64,000 bases of DNA from JBBSEX01 sp038239345 (GCA_038239345.1 JBBSEX010000010.1:124001-188000); one strand, 5' to 3'. Counted from the first letter of the stretch, positions 1 to 10,224 are shown. Numbers and translations: made by a program. The notes: generated by a model from the letters alone, not told the origin.

Positions 1-342
1 CTCGATCAAGCGGCGACGCATCCGCTGGACATCATGCTGGAAGTGAAGCTATCCACCGAAGAAGCGAAATTCGGGGCCGCTCCAGAGGAACTTGAGACGC
101 TGATCGGCGAGGTAAGGCAGTGCCCGAACCTTCATCTGCGGGGGTTGATGACGATGCCGCCGTGGTCCGACGATCCGGAGCGGACACGCCCATATTTTCA
201 GCGCTTGCGTGAACTCGCGGTGAAACATGGGCTGCACGATTTATCGATGGGAATGTCGCATGATCTGGAAGCGGCAATCGAGGAAGGCGCAACTCATATC
301 CGTATCGGTACAGCGCTTTTCGGTCCGCGGATAAAGGCGTGA
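1..342 (+). CDS. YggS/PLPBP-family pyridoxal-phosphate protein, C-terminal part
   Basis: The reading frame is open from the first base, so the N-terminal half, including the PLP-binding lysine, lies outside the window. The remaining part matches the end of the YggS/PROSC family: an LRGLM motif, then LSMGMSHDLEAAIEEG and the terminal IRIGTALFGPR, which in this family lines the PLP phosphate pocket. These single-domain TIM-barrel proteins buffer cellular PLP and are cytosolic. The stop codon overlaps the GTG start of the next gene (GTGA), which implies translational coupling to the glycosyltransferase. The family call is firm; the gene is truncated only by the window edge. Confidence 0.9.
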   Translation, partial: LDQAATHPLDIMLEVKLSTEEAKFGAAPEELETLIGEVRQCPNLHLRGLMTMPPWSDDPERTRPYFQRLRELAVKHGLHDLSMGMSHDLEAAIEEGATHIRIGTALFGPRIKA

Positions 343-1421
343 CTGTTGGCTTCTTTTCGCCGCTGCCTCCGGCGCGAACCGGGGTCGCCGATTATTCCGC
401 GGCCCTGCTGAGCGGCCTTCAGCAGTTTGGAGAAGTGATTATCGGCGAGGACGGCGATGTCAATCTGTACCACATTGGCAATAACCAACTGCACGCCGAA
501 ATCTATCGACACGCACTCAGGCGGCCGGGCGTCGTTGTACTGCACGATGCGGTTCTGCAGCATTTCCTGTTAGGCTCACTCACCGAAGACGAATATATCG
601 CCGAGTTTGTGTTTAACTATGGCGGCGATTCGCGAGAACTGGCGCGCGATCTGTGGAAGAATCGCGCCCGATCCGCCGTCGATCCCCGATACTTCAGCTT
701 CCCCATGTTGAAGCGCGTCGTTGCGTCAGCAAAGTCGATAATCGTTCACAATCCGGCCGCCGCCCGCATAGCCGCCGAACATTTGCCGGGAGCGCGGATC
801 GAGGAAATCCCTCACCTTTTCGAGCCGCCGGATCCGATCGACCAGCTTGCCGTAGCCCGCCTGCGGGAACGGCACGGAATCTCCGCTGACACTTTCGTGG
901 CGGGAATTTTTGGGCACCTGCGCGAGTCGAAGCGGCTCCAGAGCGTCGTGCGCGCTTGTCGAGGCCAGAAGGTAACGTTGCTCCTGGCCGGCGAGTTCGC
1001 GTCCTCCGATTTGGAGCGGGCGATGGCTCCGCTGTTGGATCAACCGGGCATAATTCGCGTCGGCCACACGCCTGAACACGACTTCTGGCTATATGCATCC
1101 ATGGTGGATTGTTGCGTCAACTTGCGCTACCCGGCGGCAGGTGAGACTTCCGGAATCGCGATCCGCCTGATGGGTATCGGCAAGCCCGTGATCGTCACGA
1201 ACGGCGAAGAGGTTTCGCGTTTCCCGGAGTCCGCTTGCCTGCGCGTGGATTCCGGCTCCGCGGAGACGGAGATGCTTAGCGAATTTATGGTCCTGCTGCA
1301 AAACGAACCCAATTTTGCGGCGGAAGTTGGCAGACGGGCCGCGGCGCATATCGCCCGGAATCATTCTCTACCGTTGGTCTGCCAGCGATATCATGACGTT
1401 GTTTTTCATAGCCAAGCCTGA
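339..1421 (+). CDS. glycosyltransferase, GT-B fold (family 4-like)
   Basis: This 360-residue protein starts at a GTG that overlaps the previous stop by four bases. The N-terminal segment FFSPLPPARTGVADYS is typical of GT4-like enzymes that open with a glycine-rich acceptor-side loop. The C-terminal half begins at about residue 185 (VAGIFGHLRESKRL) and carries LLLAGEF, then AGETSGIAIRLMGIGKPVIV around residues 265-285, the usual nucleotide-sugar-binding region with an acidic residue. No signal peptide or membrane segment is visible, so it is probably cytosolic and acts on a lipid- or polymer-linked acceptor. The donor and acceptor cannot be read from the sequence. The coupling to a yggS-type gene is unusual but gives no functional hint. 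Confidence 0.8.
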   Translation: MTVGFFSPLPPARTGVADYSAALLSGLQQFGEVIIGEDGDVNLYHIGNNQLHAEIYRHALRRPGVVVLHDAVLQHFLLGSLTEDEYIAEFVFNYGGDSRELARDLWKNRARSAVDPRYFSFPMLKRVVASAKSIIVHNPAAARIAAEHLPGARIEEIPHLFEPPDPIDQLAVARLRERHGISADTFVAGIFGHLRESKRLQSVVRACRGQKVTLLLAGEFASSDLERAMAPLLDQPGIIRVGHTPEHDFWLYASMVDCCVNLRYPAAGETSGIAIRLMGIGKPVIVTNGEEVSRFPESACLRVDSGSAETEMLSEFMVLLQNEPNFAAEVGRRAAAHIARNHSLPLVCQRYHDVVFHSQA

Positions 1422-1495
1422 AAACCCAGGGGCGTGGGAAGATAAATAAGAGCTCCAGTTACCTCACAACTTCCGCTGCCGCTCGTCGAGAGAGA

Positions 1496-2707
1496 ATGTC
1501 CCGTAACATTTCCACGTTAATCTTGTCTGCCTGTATCTTGTCTTTGCTATCCAGCTGTGGTGTTCGCGGGACCGCGGGTGGTGCGACGCCCCCTGAATCC
1601 GTCGCAGTTCGTATCATCTCCGCCGCTTCTTCCGACGTTCCGCTGGATCTTACGGCGATCGGTACCGTGGAAGCGCTTTCCACTGTCGAGGTGAAGTCCC
1701 GAATCACCGGGTTGGTGCTTCGCGCCAATTTCAACGAAGGACAGGATGTAAAACAGGGCGATGTTTTGTTCGATCTGGATCCGGAGCCGATTACGCGACA
1801 GATTAGTGAATTGGACGCGAATTTGGCGCGCGACATTGCCACGGAGAAACAGGTTCGGGCGAATATTGTGCGCGATCAGGCACAGCTGCGAAATGCCCAG
1901 GCGCAGGCCGATCGAAGTATGAAGCTAGCCAAGGACGGCATCGTGTCGCGCGAGCAGACTGAGCAGGTGGTGTCTGTTTCCGATGCCGCCCGGGCGTCGT
2001 TAGAAGCCGACGAAGCGGCGGCGGAGAGTGCAGCGGCGGCCGTCCGGGCGGATCGGGCGCGCCTCGCTTCCACGAATTTGCAGTTGAGCTACACGAAGAT
2101 CGTTGCGCCCATGTCGGGGAAGGCCGGCACCATTCCCGTCAAGGCCGGAAACCTGGTGAAGGAAAACGAGACGACGCTGGTAACCCTGCTGCAGATGTCC
2201 CCGGTGTTCGTGACATTCGCCGTACCTGAAAATCGTCTGGCCGAGGTTCGCCGCTCCAATTCCGGCCAGCCCTTGCGAGTAGCGGCGGCCCTATCAGGTG
2301 GCGGCGGATCGGCGATCGGCACGTTGCAATTTATCGACAACACAGCGGACCCCACCACGGGCATGATCAAGCTGAAAGGCCGCTTTGAAAATACCGGCCG
2401 CGAGCTGTGGCCCGGGCAGTTCATCAACGTCAGCATGCAACTGGAGATGGAGCGCAATCGCACGCTGGTTCCGGCGCGCACGGTGCAGACCGGACTCAAA
2501 GGGAAATACGTGTGGGTGATGAACCGCCAGGATTCCACCGTCACCATGCGCTTCGTCCAGGTGTTGCGAAACTACACACCGTTGGGCGGCGGAGAGCAGG
2601 CCGTTATCGCGGCAGGATTAAAGCCCGGCGAGACGGTAATTTCCGAAGGCCAAAGCAGGCTGGCACCGGGCGCGAAGGTTCGCGTACTTCCGGCAACAGG
2701 CGTATAA
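1496..2707 (+). CDS. RND efflux periplasmic adaptor lipoprotein (membrane fusion protein)
   Basis: This 403-residue protein has a lipoprotein signal ending in a lipobox (LSSC, Cys21), so it should be anchored in the inner membrane on the periplasmic side. The order is that of AcrA/MdtA-type adaptors: a first lipoyl half (GTVEALSTVEVKSRITG, about 55-75), an Ala-rich alpha-hairpin (about 100-190), a second lipoyl half (YTKIVAPMSGKAG), a beta-barrel domain, and a membrane-proximal domain ending with GLKPGETVISEG. It connects the RND permease encoded three bases downstream to an outer-membrane channel. No TolC-like gene is in the window. The ATG at 1496 sits directly before the signal peptide. 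The substrate is unknown. Confidence 0.93.
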   Translation: MSRNISTLILSACILSLLSSCGVRGTAGGATPPESVAVRIISAASSDVPLDLTAIGTVEALSTVEVKSRITGLVLRANFNEGQDVKQGDVLFDLDPEPITRQISELDANLARDIATEKQVRANIVRDQAQLRNAQAQADRSMKLAKDGIVSREQTEQVVSVSDAARASLEADEAAAESAAAAVRADRARLASTNLQLSYTKIVAPMSGKAGTIPVKAGNLVKENETTLVTLLQMSPVFVTFAVPENRLAEVRRSNSGQPLRVAAALSGGGGSAIGTLQFIDNTADPTTGMIKLKGRFENTGRELWPGQFINVSMQLEMERNRTLVPARTVQTGLKGKYVWVMNRQDSTVTMRFVQVLRNYTPLGGGEQAVIAAGLKPGETVISEGQSRLAPGAKVRVLPATGV

Positions 2708-2710
2708 AGC

Positions 2711-5700
2711 ATGCACATTACCGATTTCTTTATCCGCCGCGGCGTTACCACTACGTTGCTGATGCTGGCCATTCTGATATTCGGGCTGTTGAGCTATTTC
2801 ACGCTTCCGGTCAGCAGTTTGCCGTCCGTGGAATACCCTACCATTCAAGTCTCCGCGGCACTGCCCGGCGCAAATCCGGACACGATGGCGGCTTCTGTTG
2901 CGACCCCGCTGGAGCGGCAGTTTTCCAACATCGCCGGCATCGCCAGCATGTCGTCGTCGAGTTCACTTGGCTCGACCAACATCACGCTGCAGTTTGATCT
3001 CAGCCGTGGCATCGATGCCGCAGCGCAGGACGTGCAAGCCGCCATCTCCCGCGCCGGCGGCGATTTGCCGACGAATCTCCCCGCTCCCCCGTCGTACTCA
3101 AAGGTCAACCCGGCCGAGCAGCCCGTCCTTTACATGCATGTCGATTCGCCGGCGATGACCTTGGCCCAACTCGACGAATTTGCTGAGAACATGATCGCCC
3201 GGCAGATCTCGATGGTGAGCGGGGTGGCGCAGGTGCAGGTGTACGGCGGCAAGAAATATGCCGTGCGGGTGCAAGCCGACCCGAGTCTGCTGGCGTCGCG
3301 GCAGGTGAGTCTGGAAGAAGTGCGCGCGGCGATTAGCAGAGGCAGCGTCAATCTTCCGGCCGGATCGTTGTACGGATACAGCAAGGCCTTCACGATTCAA
3401 TCGAACAGCCAGCTCTCCTCGGCCGCGCAATTTGCGCCGCTAATTGTCGCTTATCGCAACGGGAATCCAGTGCGGCTGAACGAAATCGCCCGGGTGCTGG
3501 ATAGCGTCACCAGCGATAAATCGGAATTTCAAATCGACCGCAAATTGGCCATCGATCTCGCGGTGCGCAAGCAGCCCGGCTCAAACACGGTTGAGGTGGT
3601 GGAGGGCATCAAGAAGCTGTTACCCACGTTAAAACAGAACCTTCCGGCGAACCTTTCAATGGGGATCACATTCGACGAAACGGAGAATATTCGCAACTCC
3701 ATCGCCGATGTAAAATTCACTCTTATCCTTACCGTTGGATTGGTGATCCTGGTCATCTTCGTTTTTCTGCGCAACCTTTCGGCGACGTTGATTCCAAGTC
3801 TTGCGGTGCCGTTGTCGCTGTTCGGAACCTTCGCCGCGATGAAGCTGCTGGGCTTCACGATCGACACGCTTTCGATGATGGCGATGACGCTTTCCGTCGG
3901 CTTTGTGGTGGATGACGCGATCGTGATGTTAGAGAATATCGTGCGTCATCAGGAAATGGGTAAGTCGCCCAGGGTGGCCGCCATCGAAGGCGCGCGGCAA
4001 GTGGGATTCACAATCATTTCGATGACAGTCTCGCTGGTTGCGGTCTTCGTGCCGGTACTCTTCCTGCCGGGAATCATCGGGCGTTTGCTGCGTGAATTTT
4101 CGCTCACCATAGCGATCGCAATTTTAATATCGGGCGTGATTTCACTCACGCTGACGCCGATGTTATGCAGCCGTTTTCTGCGTCATGAGACCAGTCACAA
4201 TCGTTTCTATCGCTGGTCGGAACGCATTTTCGATGCCTGGAATAACGGCTACCGCCGCACGCTGGAGGTTGTTCTTCGATTCCGATTTGCAACGCTGATG
4301 GCAAGCGTGGCGCTGACGGTGGCCACCGCTTATCTGTTCTTCGCGATGCCCAAGGGCTTTGTTCCTACTGTCGACACCGGGCAGTTGTTTGGCGGTACCG
4401 AAGCAGCCGAAGACACCTCATTCAATGAGATGGTGAAGCTGCAGCGGCTGGCCGGCGGCGTGGTTGCCGACAACAAGTGGGTGGAAGGTTACGTCAGTGG
4501 AACCGGCGGCTTCGCGGGACAGAACCAGGGCTTTCTCTTCCTTACATTGAAGAACGATCCGAAGCGGCCGCGCGCCGATAAGATTTTGCAACAGTTGCAA
4601 AAGAAGTTCGCCGACATCCCCGGGTTGTTGGTGTTCCTGCGGATGCCTCCGATGTTGACGCTGGGCCAAGGGGAAGATCGCAGCGGATACTCGGTGGCAT
4701 TGCAATCGGCTGATACGGCGAGCTTGAATGCCTGGGCGCCAAAGCTGGAAGAAAAGCTGCGCGGGTTGCCGGCGTTGACGGACGTGTTCAGCAATCTGCG
4801 CCTGGGCAGCCCTCGATTGAATGTGGTGATTGATCGCGACCGGGCGCTGACACTCGGCGTTTCGCCGGAGGAAATCGCCAGCACGCTCTACACCGCTTAC
4901 GGCAATCGCCGCATCTCGACAATTACGACAGCGGTAAATCAGTACGACGTCATTCTGGAAGTTCTGCCGGAATACCAGCGCGATCCGGCGGCCCTCTCGC
5001 GCCTCTACGTACATTCTGACACCGGCAAGGTGGTGTCGCTTGCGGCCGTCACGAAAGTTGGAGAAGGCGTCGCGCCGCTAAGCGTGAATCACATCGGGCA
5101 ACTGCCGGCGGTGACGTTTCAATTCAACTTGAAGCCCGGTGTTTCTTTGAGCGACGCGACCAAGCAAATCGACGAAGCGTCGCGCCAGATCGGGTTACCG
5201 GAATCAATGGGATTCACCTATCAAGGCACGGCCCAAGTGTTTCAGGACTCGCTGCGTGGATTGGCGATTCTTCTAGTGATCGCGGTGTTAGTGATCTATC
5301 TCGTATTGGGCATTCTGTACGAGAGCTTCATTCACCCCATCACGATTCTGTCGGGTCTTCCGGCCGCGGGATTGGGCGCGCTTCTTACGCTGCTGCTATT
5401 CGGCGACGATCTGAATCTTTATTCGTTCGTCGGCATTATTCTGCTGATCGGAATCGTGAAGAAGAACGCGATTATGATGATCGACTTCGCGATTGAGGCT
5501 CAGGAGAAAGAAGGCAAGAGCCCGGAAGCCGCCATCTTCGAAGGCTGCCTGGCACGCTTTCGCCCGATCATGATGACAACGATGGCAGCCCTGCTGGGCA
5601 CGCTTCCTATCGCGATTGGCGCGGGCGCCGGCGGGGAAGCTCGCAGACCCTTGGGCCTTGCGGTAGTAGGCGGATTGATCGTGTCTCAACTGCTGACGCT

Positions 5701-5800
5701 GTATATCACGCCGGTGATTTATCTATACATGGAACGCTTCCGCAAGCGGGCCAAGAAAGCCTCGGCAAGGCAACGGGAAACTGTCGAAGCTGCCTACTAG
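2711..5800 (+). CDS. RND multidrug efflux permease (AcrB/MdtB-MdtC type)
   Basis: At 1029 residues this is a full-length hydrophobe/amphiphile efflux pump: twelve predicted membrane segments and two large periplasmic loops. It opens with the family hallmark FIRRGVTTTLLMLAIL. The proton-relay Asp pair in TM4 is present in GFVVDDAIVMLENI (near residue 400), and TM10 carries GIVKKNAIMMIDFAIEA, a form typical of MdtB/MdtC and related pumps. The start ATG lies three bases after the adaptor stop, so the two form an operon. It would export drugs, lipids or metabolites using the proton gradient. There is no local regulator in view. Confidence 0.95.
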   Translation: MHITDFFIRRGVTTTLLMLAILIFGLLSYFTLPVSSLPSVEYPTIQVSAALPGANPDTMAASVATPLERQFSNIAGIASMSSSSSLGSTNITLQFDLSRGIDAAAQDVQAAISRAGGDLPTNLPAPPSYSKVNPAEQPVLYMHVDSPAMTLAQLDEFAENMIARQISMVSGVAQVQVYGGKKYAVRVQADPSLLASRQVSLEEVRAAISRGSVNLPAGSLYGYSKAFTIQSNSQLSSAAQFAPLIVAYRNGNPVRLNEIARVLDSVTSDKSEFQIDRKLAIDLAVRKQPGSNTVEVVEGIKKLLPTLKQNLPANLSMGITFDETENIRNSIADVKFTLILTVGLVILVIFVFLRNLSATLIPSLAVPLSLFGTFAAMKLLGFTIDTLSMMAMTLSVGFVVDDAIVMLENIVRHQEMGKSPRVAAIEGARQVGFTIISMTVSLVAVFVPVLFLPGIIGRLLREFSLTIAIAILISGVISLTLTPMLCSRFLRHETSHNRFYRWSERIFDAWNNGYRRTLEVVLRFRFATLMASVALTVATAYLFFAMPKGFVPTVDTGQLFGGTEAAEDTSFNEMVKLQRLAGGVVADNKWVEGYVSGTGGFAGQNQGFLFLTLKNDPKRPRADKILQQLQKKFADIPGLLVFLRMPPMLTLGQGEDRSGYSVALQSADTASLNAWAPKLEEKLRGLPALTDVFSNLRLGSPRLNVVIDRDRALTLGVSPEEIASTLYTAYGNRRISTITTAVNQYDVILEVLPEYQRDPAALSRLYVHSDTGKVVSLAAVTKVGEGVAPLSVNHIGQLPAVTFQFNLKPGVSLSDATKQIDEASRQIGLPESMGFTYQGTAQVFQDSLRGLAILLVIAVLVIYLVLGILYESFIHPITILSGLPAAGLGALLTLLLFGDDLNLYSFVGIILLIGIVKKNAIMMIDFAIEAQEKEGKSPEAAIFEGCLARFRPIMMTTMAALLGTLPIAIGAGAGGEARRPLGLAVVGGLIVSQLLTLYITPVIYLYMERFRKRAKKASARQRETVEAAY

Positions 5801-5861
5801 ATTGGCCATGGTTGCGGTTAGCCAGAGTCGCGGCTGAGCCTGAGCGGGCATTCACGCGAAA

Positions 5862-8498
5862 TTGCCATTGATTCGCTACACTAAGTCTCTGCTTACCCGG
5901 AGATCACTCTTGTCATCTCGGTTCTTATTCATATATTTGTTACTTGCCGGCCTCTGCACAGTCTGTGCCGACCCGGTGGAAACGCGGCTTCCGAATGCCC
6001 GCCTGATAACGCCGCAGGGCGATTGGCTGGCTGTTGCTCCGTATCCTTTCACACTGGCTGTGCGGGGCGATGGAAAGCAGATCGTAATCCCTTCCGTTGG
6101 GTTTCCATTTTCGCTAAACATTATCGACCTTCCGGGCAAGTTAACGCGAATTCCAAACACTCCGAAGAACGACCCGAACGTCCAGGTTCACGCCGGTGTG
6201 GCTTACTCCCGCGATGGTTCGCGGCTTTATGATGCCACGGGCGATTCCGGCGCGGTGGACGTTCTTTCAACGCAAACGTGGAAGAGCATTGCGCGCTACA
6301 AGCTGGATGGCGCAGACAGTTTTGCGGCCACCCTTACGCTATCGGCCGACGGGCGTTTTCTGTATGTGCTCGATCAGGGAAATTGGCGTGTTGTCATCAT
6401 CGATACCAGCAGTGGGAAGCAAATATCGTCTGTTCCCAGCGGGTCAAATCCATTTGCCGTGGCACTCTCGCCCGATGGCAAGAGGCTCTATGTCACGAAC
6501 TCCGGTCTCTTCGAATATCAACTTATTAAGGGCGTTCAGGAAAAGAACACCCGCACGGCTGGCATCCGCTTTCCGCCCTTCGGATATCCGTCGAAAGCCG
6601 CTCGCAAAGGGAAGCGCGTCGAAGGGCACGACGTTCCTGGATTGGGCGATGAGAATGACGTGCGTGGCAGTTCGCTCTGGACTTACGACACCGCCGATCC
6701 AGCGAAGGCAACGGTGGTTGCCAAGCTGCGTTTGGGATTGCCAATTCGCCTCACGCCACAGGGCCCGATCGGCGGCGCTTCGCCCACCGGAGTAACGGCG
6801 GACAACGAGCATGTGTATGTGACGCTGTCCCATAAAGATGTCGTGGCCGTCGTTATCGCGGACGGAAAAACCCTGGAGCGAGAGATCGAACTTACGCCGT
6901 TTTCCGATCTTGACGCGCGAGGACATCCATTGCGCGGCGTGATGCCGGCGGGAATCACAGGCGATGCCACGCGGCTTTTCGTAACGGAGGCGGGTATCAA
7001 CGCGGTCGCCGTGATCGATAAGAGCTCGGCTACCGTGCTGGGCCACATTCCAGTGGGGTGGTATCCGGCTGCGGCGGCGATTTCGTCCGATGGAAAATCG
7101 CTGTACGTAGTGAACAACAAGGGTAAGGGCGCGGGTCCGAACGGCGGAGCGAATCGAGCTCGGCAGTATGTTGGCGATCTGGAATTGGGCAGCCTCTCGA
7201 CGATTCCGTTGCCGGCGAATTTAGAAGCGGCTACAGCGCGAGTGATTCGCAATAATCGGGCGGCCGTGATCGATGGCCCGCCACTACCCAGGGTGAAGCA
7301 TACATTCCTGATTATTCGCGAGAACCGCACGTTCGATGAGATATTCGGCGATCTTAGCGGCGCCGATGGCGACGGGAAACTCGCGCGATATGGTCTTCAT
7401 GGGTGGACCCGGGAAGAGCCTGTGCTGCGCGACATCCGCGTCACCCCGAACGCGCACGCGTTGGCCCAGCGCTTCGCGACAAGCGATGCGTTTTCGACAG
7501 ATGGCGATGTTTCCGCCGATGGGCATCGATGGGCGGTGGGTATGGCGCCCACACCCTGGATGAATCTTAGCTGGACGTCGAGTTATGGAGGGCGGCGCAA
7601 AGGAAATCTATTCAGCGCAGCTCCGGGGCGGCGGGCGATGGGTGGCGGCGCCGATGGACCGATGCCCGAGGATGAACCCGAATTTGGATCTCTCTGGGAG
7701 CACGTCGCCAATTCCGGCTTAACGGTCCGAAATTATGGGGAAGGTTTGGAATTGGAAGGCGCGCTGGAACGCGAGGGGATGGAACCGGAAGGACAGCGAT
7801 TGATCCTGAACGCGCCGGTTCCGCAACCGGTCTACACTTCCACCGACCGTGATTACCCTACTTTCAACATGGGCATTCCCGATCAGTTCCGGTATGAACA
7901 ATTCGCCAAGGATTTCGACCAGATACTGGCGAAGGGCGATGCGCCGGCCATGATAGTAATCCGCTTACCCAACGACCATACATCGGAGCCGCGGCCGAAG
8001 GATGGATATCGATATCGCGCTTCGTTCGTCGCCGACAATGATTTGGCGCTAGGTAAGATGATTGAGTTGATCTCTCATAGTGCTATCTGGAAAGACAGCG
8101 CGATCTTCGTGATGGAAGACGATTCGCAAGATGGCGCCGATCACGTCGACGCGCACCGCAGTCCGCTGCTTGTCATCGGGCCTTATATCCGCAAGGGTTT
8201 TATTTCGCATCGGCACACCAGCATGCCTAGCGTGCAGAAGACGATCTATGGATTGCTGGGGCTGGGAAGTTTGAATCTGGAAGACGCACTCGCGGCCGAT
8301 TTGGGTGATATGTTTACGACTACGCCGGACCTGACACCATATACAATCGAAGCTCCGGACTTGAGGATTTTCGATCCGGCGAAGGCACGGTTTGCCCGTC
8401 CCAAGAATGCCGAGGAAGCCCGCGAGCTAACCGATATGGACGACGCCCAGGAGATTCGAGCAGGGTTTCTGAAGAAGCAGAAAAGCGTGGTTCATTGA
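5862..8498 (+). CDS. bifunctional YncE-like beta-propeller / phosphoesterase family protein
   Basis: The protein has up to 878 residues. The N-terminal half (about 40-430) is a YVTN/YncE-type beta-propeller, with repeats such as LSADGRFLYVLDQGN and ISSDGKSLYVVNN. The C-terminal half (about 470-830) is a phosphoesterase/alkaline-phosphatase-like domain of the PF04185 type, with TFLIIRENRTFDEIFGD, then FVMEDDSQDGADHVDAHRSP and LVIGPYIRKG, which carry the likely metal ligands. A hydrophobic segment, FLFIYLLLAGLCTVCA, looks like a signal peptide, so it is probably periplasmic. The start is uncertain: TTG at 5862 gives a long basic n-region, and TTG at 5910 gives a more normal signal. This fusion is common in Acidobacteriota, but its substrate is not established. 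Confidence 0.85.
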   Translation: MPLIRYTKSLLTRRSLLSSRFLFIYLLLAGLCTVCADPVETRLPNARLITPQGDWLAVAPYPFTLAVRGDGKQIVIPSVGFPFSLNIIDLPGKLTRIPNTPKNDPNVQVHAGVAYSRDGSRLYDATGDSGAVDVLSTQTWKSIARYKLDGADSFAATLTLSADGRFLYVLDQGNWRVVIIDTSSGKQISSVPSGSNPFAVALSPDGKRLYVTNSGLFEYQLIKGVQEKNTRTAGIRFPPFGYPSKAARKGKRVEGHDVPGLGDENDVRGSSLWTYDTADPAKATVVAKLRLGLPIRLTPQGPIGGASPTGVTADNEHVYVTLSHKDVVAVVIADGKTLEREIELTPFSDLDARGHPLRGVMPAGITGDATRLFVTEAGINAVAVIDKSSATVLGHIPVGWYPAAAAISSDGKSLYVVNNKGKGAGPNGGANRARQYVGDLELGSLSTIPLPANLEAATARVIRNNRAAVIDGPPLPRVKHTFLIIRENRTFDEIFGDLSGADGDGKLARYGLHGWTREEPVLRDIRVTPNAHALAQRFATSDAFSTDGDVSADGHRWAVGMAPTPWMNLSWTSSYGGRRKGNLFSAAPGRRAMGGGADGPMPEDEPEFGSLWEHVANSGLTVRNYGEGLELEGALEREGMEPEGQRLILNAPVPQPVYTSTDRDYPTFNMGIPDQFRYEQFAKDFDQILAKGDAPAMIVIRLPNDHTSEPRPKDGYRYRASFVADNDLALGKMIELISHSAIWKDSAIFVMEDDSQDGADHVDAHRSPLLVIGPYIRKGFISHRHTSMPSVQKTIYGLLGLGSLNLEDALAADLGDMFTTTPDLTPYTIEAPDLRIFDPAKARFARPKNAEEARELTDMDDAQEIRAGFLKKQKSVVH

Positions 8499-8637
8499 TC
8501 TGGAGTCTTACGATGTTTCTATGCAAATTACTAGCCCAAAACGTTAGTCGTGATACACTTGGACCCTCACTTGCATTTTTGATCCACGTGGGGCGTTGGC
8601 CGCAAAATCTTGCAGTTACGCTGATCGAAAAGGAAGT

Positions 8638-10203
8638 ATGAACGTACATCTCGTGAACCCGAGTGACAAGTCTTTCGGGACCGCCGTTATAACTCCCCGT
8701 TGGCTATTTGTCTTGGCAGCCGCGACACCAGCGGCTTTTGGCGATCCAAAGATATGCGACGAGACTCTGGAGCAATTGGATTTCGAAGCGGTCAAGCCGG
8801 GCGACGTGGTGGGAATCGGCATCCACACCGCGAACGCGTTGCGCGGATACGAAATCGGCAGGCAATCGCACAAGCGTGGCGCCACCGTGATCTATGGCGG
8901 AATCCACTCGACGCTCTATCCGGAAGAGGCTTTCGAACTCGGCGCCGCGGATGCCGTGGTGAAGGGTGACGGAGACCTCGCCTGGGGACAGGCGCTTCGC
9001 GATTTCGACAATGGAACGCCGCAACGAATTTATGAAGGCGGCCGCGTTAGCGCGGATCAATTCAAGGCTGCGCGCTGGGACCTGATGCCCACGGGCAAGT
9101 ATATGTGGGGTTCGGTGCAGACCGTTCGCGGTTGCGCCAAGCATTGCTCATTCTGCTCAGTATGGCGAACCGATGGGCAGAAGCCCCGGCAGCGGCCGTC
9201 CGATCCGGTGATAGAAGAGATTGTCGAGTTGCGGCGGCGAGGTTTTCGCTTCATTGCGTTAGCCGACGACAATTTCTATCCTGTAACATTCACCGACATT
9301 CAACTTGCGGAGCGCCAGAACAATATCGCCAAGGTGGCGGAATTGAAGAGCATCCGCCGGGAGCGATTTGAGTTGATGGCGCGTCTTGCGGAATTGCCGA
9401 AGGACACCGTGTTCTTTACGCAGATCACGATGGAGGCCGCCGAAGACACGGAGTTCCTGGATGCGATGAAAAAGGCGCATATCATGGGCGCTTTGGTGGG
9501 CGTGGAAGCGGTGACCCCTGAAGGATTGAAAGCCGTCTACAAGGATTTCAATTGTTCCGGCGACGAACTGATTCGCCGCCTGAAAACATTTCGTGAACAC
9601 GGCGTGCACGTGTTGGGTTCGTTCATTTTTGGGCTGCCGACCGATAGGCCCGCTACGTTTGAAGCTACACAGGAATTGGCGAAGCGAGCCGACCTGACAT
9701 TCGCCCAATTTGTGATGTTGACTCCATTTCCCGGCACCGTCGATTTTGAACGTTGGGAAAAAGCACAACCGGAAGATCAGCTGCGGGTGGGCGGCATTCC
9801 GCTGACGCGATACTGGCTGATTCCGAATGAAGTGCGGCCCAAGATGTTCTCGCCACATCCAACGATGAGTTCGGAAGAATTGCGCGAGCGGACGCAGGGC
9901 GTGTGGGATGGATTTTACAGCCTGCGCAGTGTCTGGGAACGATCGCGTTGCGCTCCCACGATCCGGGCCCGGCTGGCGTTCGTCCTGGTTTCCCGCTTAT
10001 ACCGGCAAATGTACGCGAGCACCGGAATCTCAACAGATAGCGCGCGCCGCAGTCGAGCGGGAACGTGGGCGACGATGTTGGCGAAACCCTGCCAAAAGTT
10101 ATTCCAGGGCAAGCTGATGCCGGATCTGAAAGTGCCGGAGAAATTGCCTGAGCAATGGAATCCCGCTCCGGTTCCGGCGGCTGCATTTTCTGTTTTGAAG
10201 TAA
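8638..10203 (+). CDS. B12-binding-domain radical SAM protein
   Basis: I place the start at ATG 8638, which follows AAAAGGAAGT; an in-frame ATG 42 bases upstream has no such site. The resulting 521-residue protein has an N-terminal cobalamin-binding Rossmann-like domain (about 1-130, with VIYGGIHSTLYPEEA), then the radical SAM core with Cys166, Cys170 and Cys173 (CAKHCSFC), an NP-rich barrel, and a long C-terminal extension of about 150 residues. Enzymes of this architecture include HpnP-like hopanoid methylases, GDGT ring synthases, and methylases and cyclases of bacteriochlorophyll and antibiotics. The sequence alone does not show which reaction it catalyses. It appears to be a single-gene unit, since the gap to the previous gene is about 140 bases. 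Confidence 0.88.
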   Translation: MNVHLVNPSDKSFGTAVITPRWLFVLAAATPAAFGDPKICDETLEQLDFEAVKPGDVVGIGIHTANALRGYEIGRQSHKRGATVIYGGIHSTLYPEEAFELGAADAVVKGDGDLAWGQALRDFDNGTPQRIYEGGRVSADQFKAARWDLMPTGKYMWGSVQTVRGCAKHCSFCSVWRTDGQKPRQRPSDPVIEEIVELRRRGFRFIALADDNFYPVTFTDIQLAERQNNIAKVAELKSIRRERFELMARLAELPKDTVFFTQITMEAAEDTEFLDAMKKAHIMGALVGVEAVTPEGLKAVYKDFNCSGDELIRRLKTFREHGVHVLGSFIFGLPTDRPATFEATQELAKRADLTFAQFVMLTPFPGTVDFERWEKAQPEDQLRVGGIPLTRYWLIPNEVRPKMFSPHPTMSSEELRERTQGVWDGFYSLRSVWERSRCAPTIRARLAFVLVSRLYRQMYASTGISTDSARRSRAGTWATMLAKPCQKLFQGKLMPDLKVPEKLPEQWNPAPVPAAAFSVLK

Positions 10204-10224
10204 TTGGAAAAATCAGGAAGTGAT

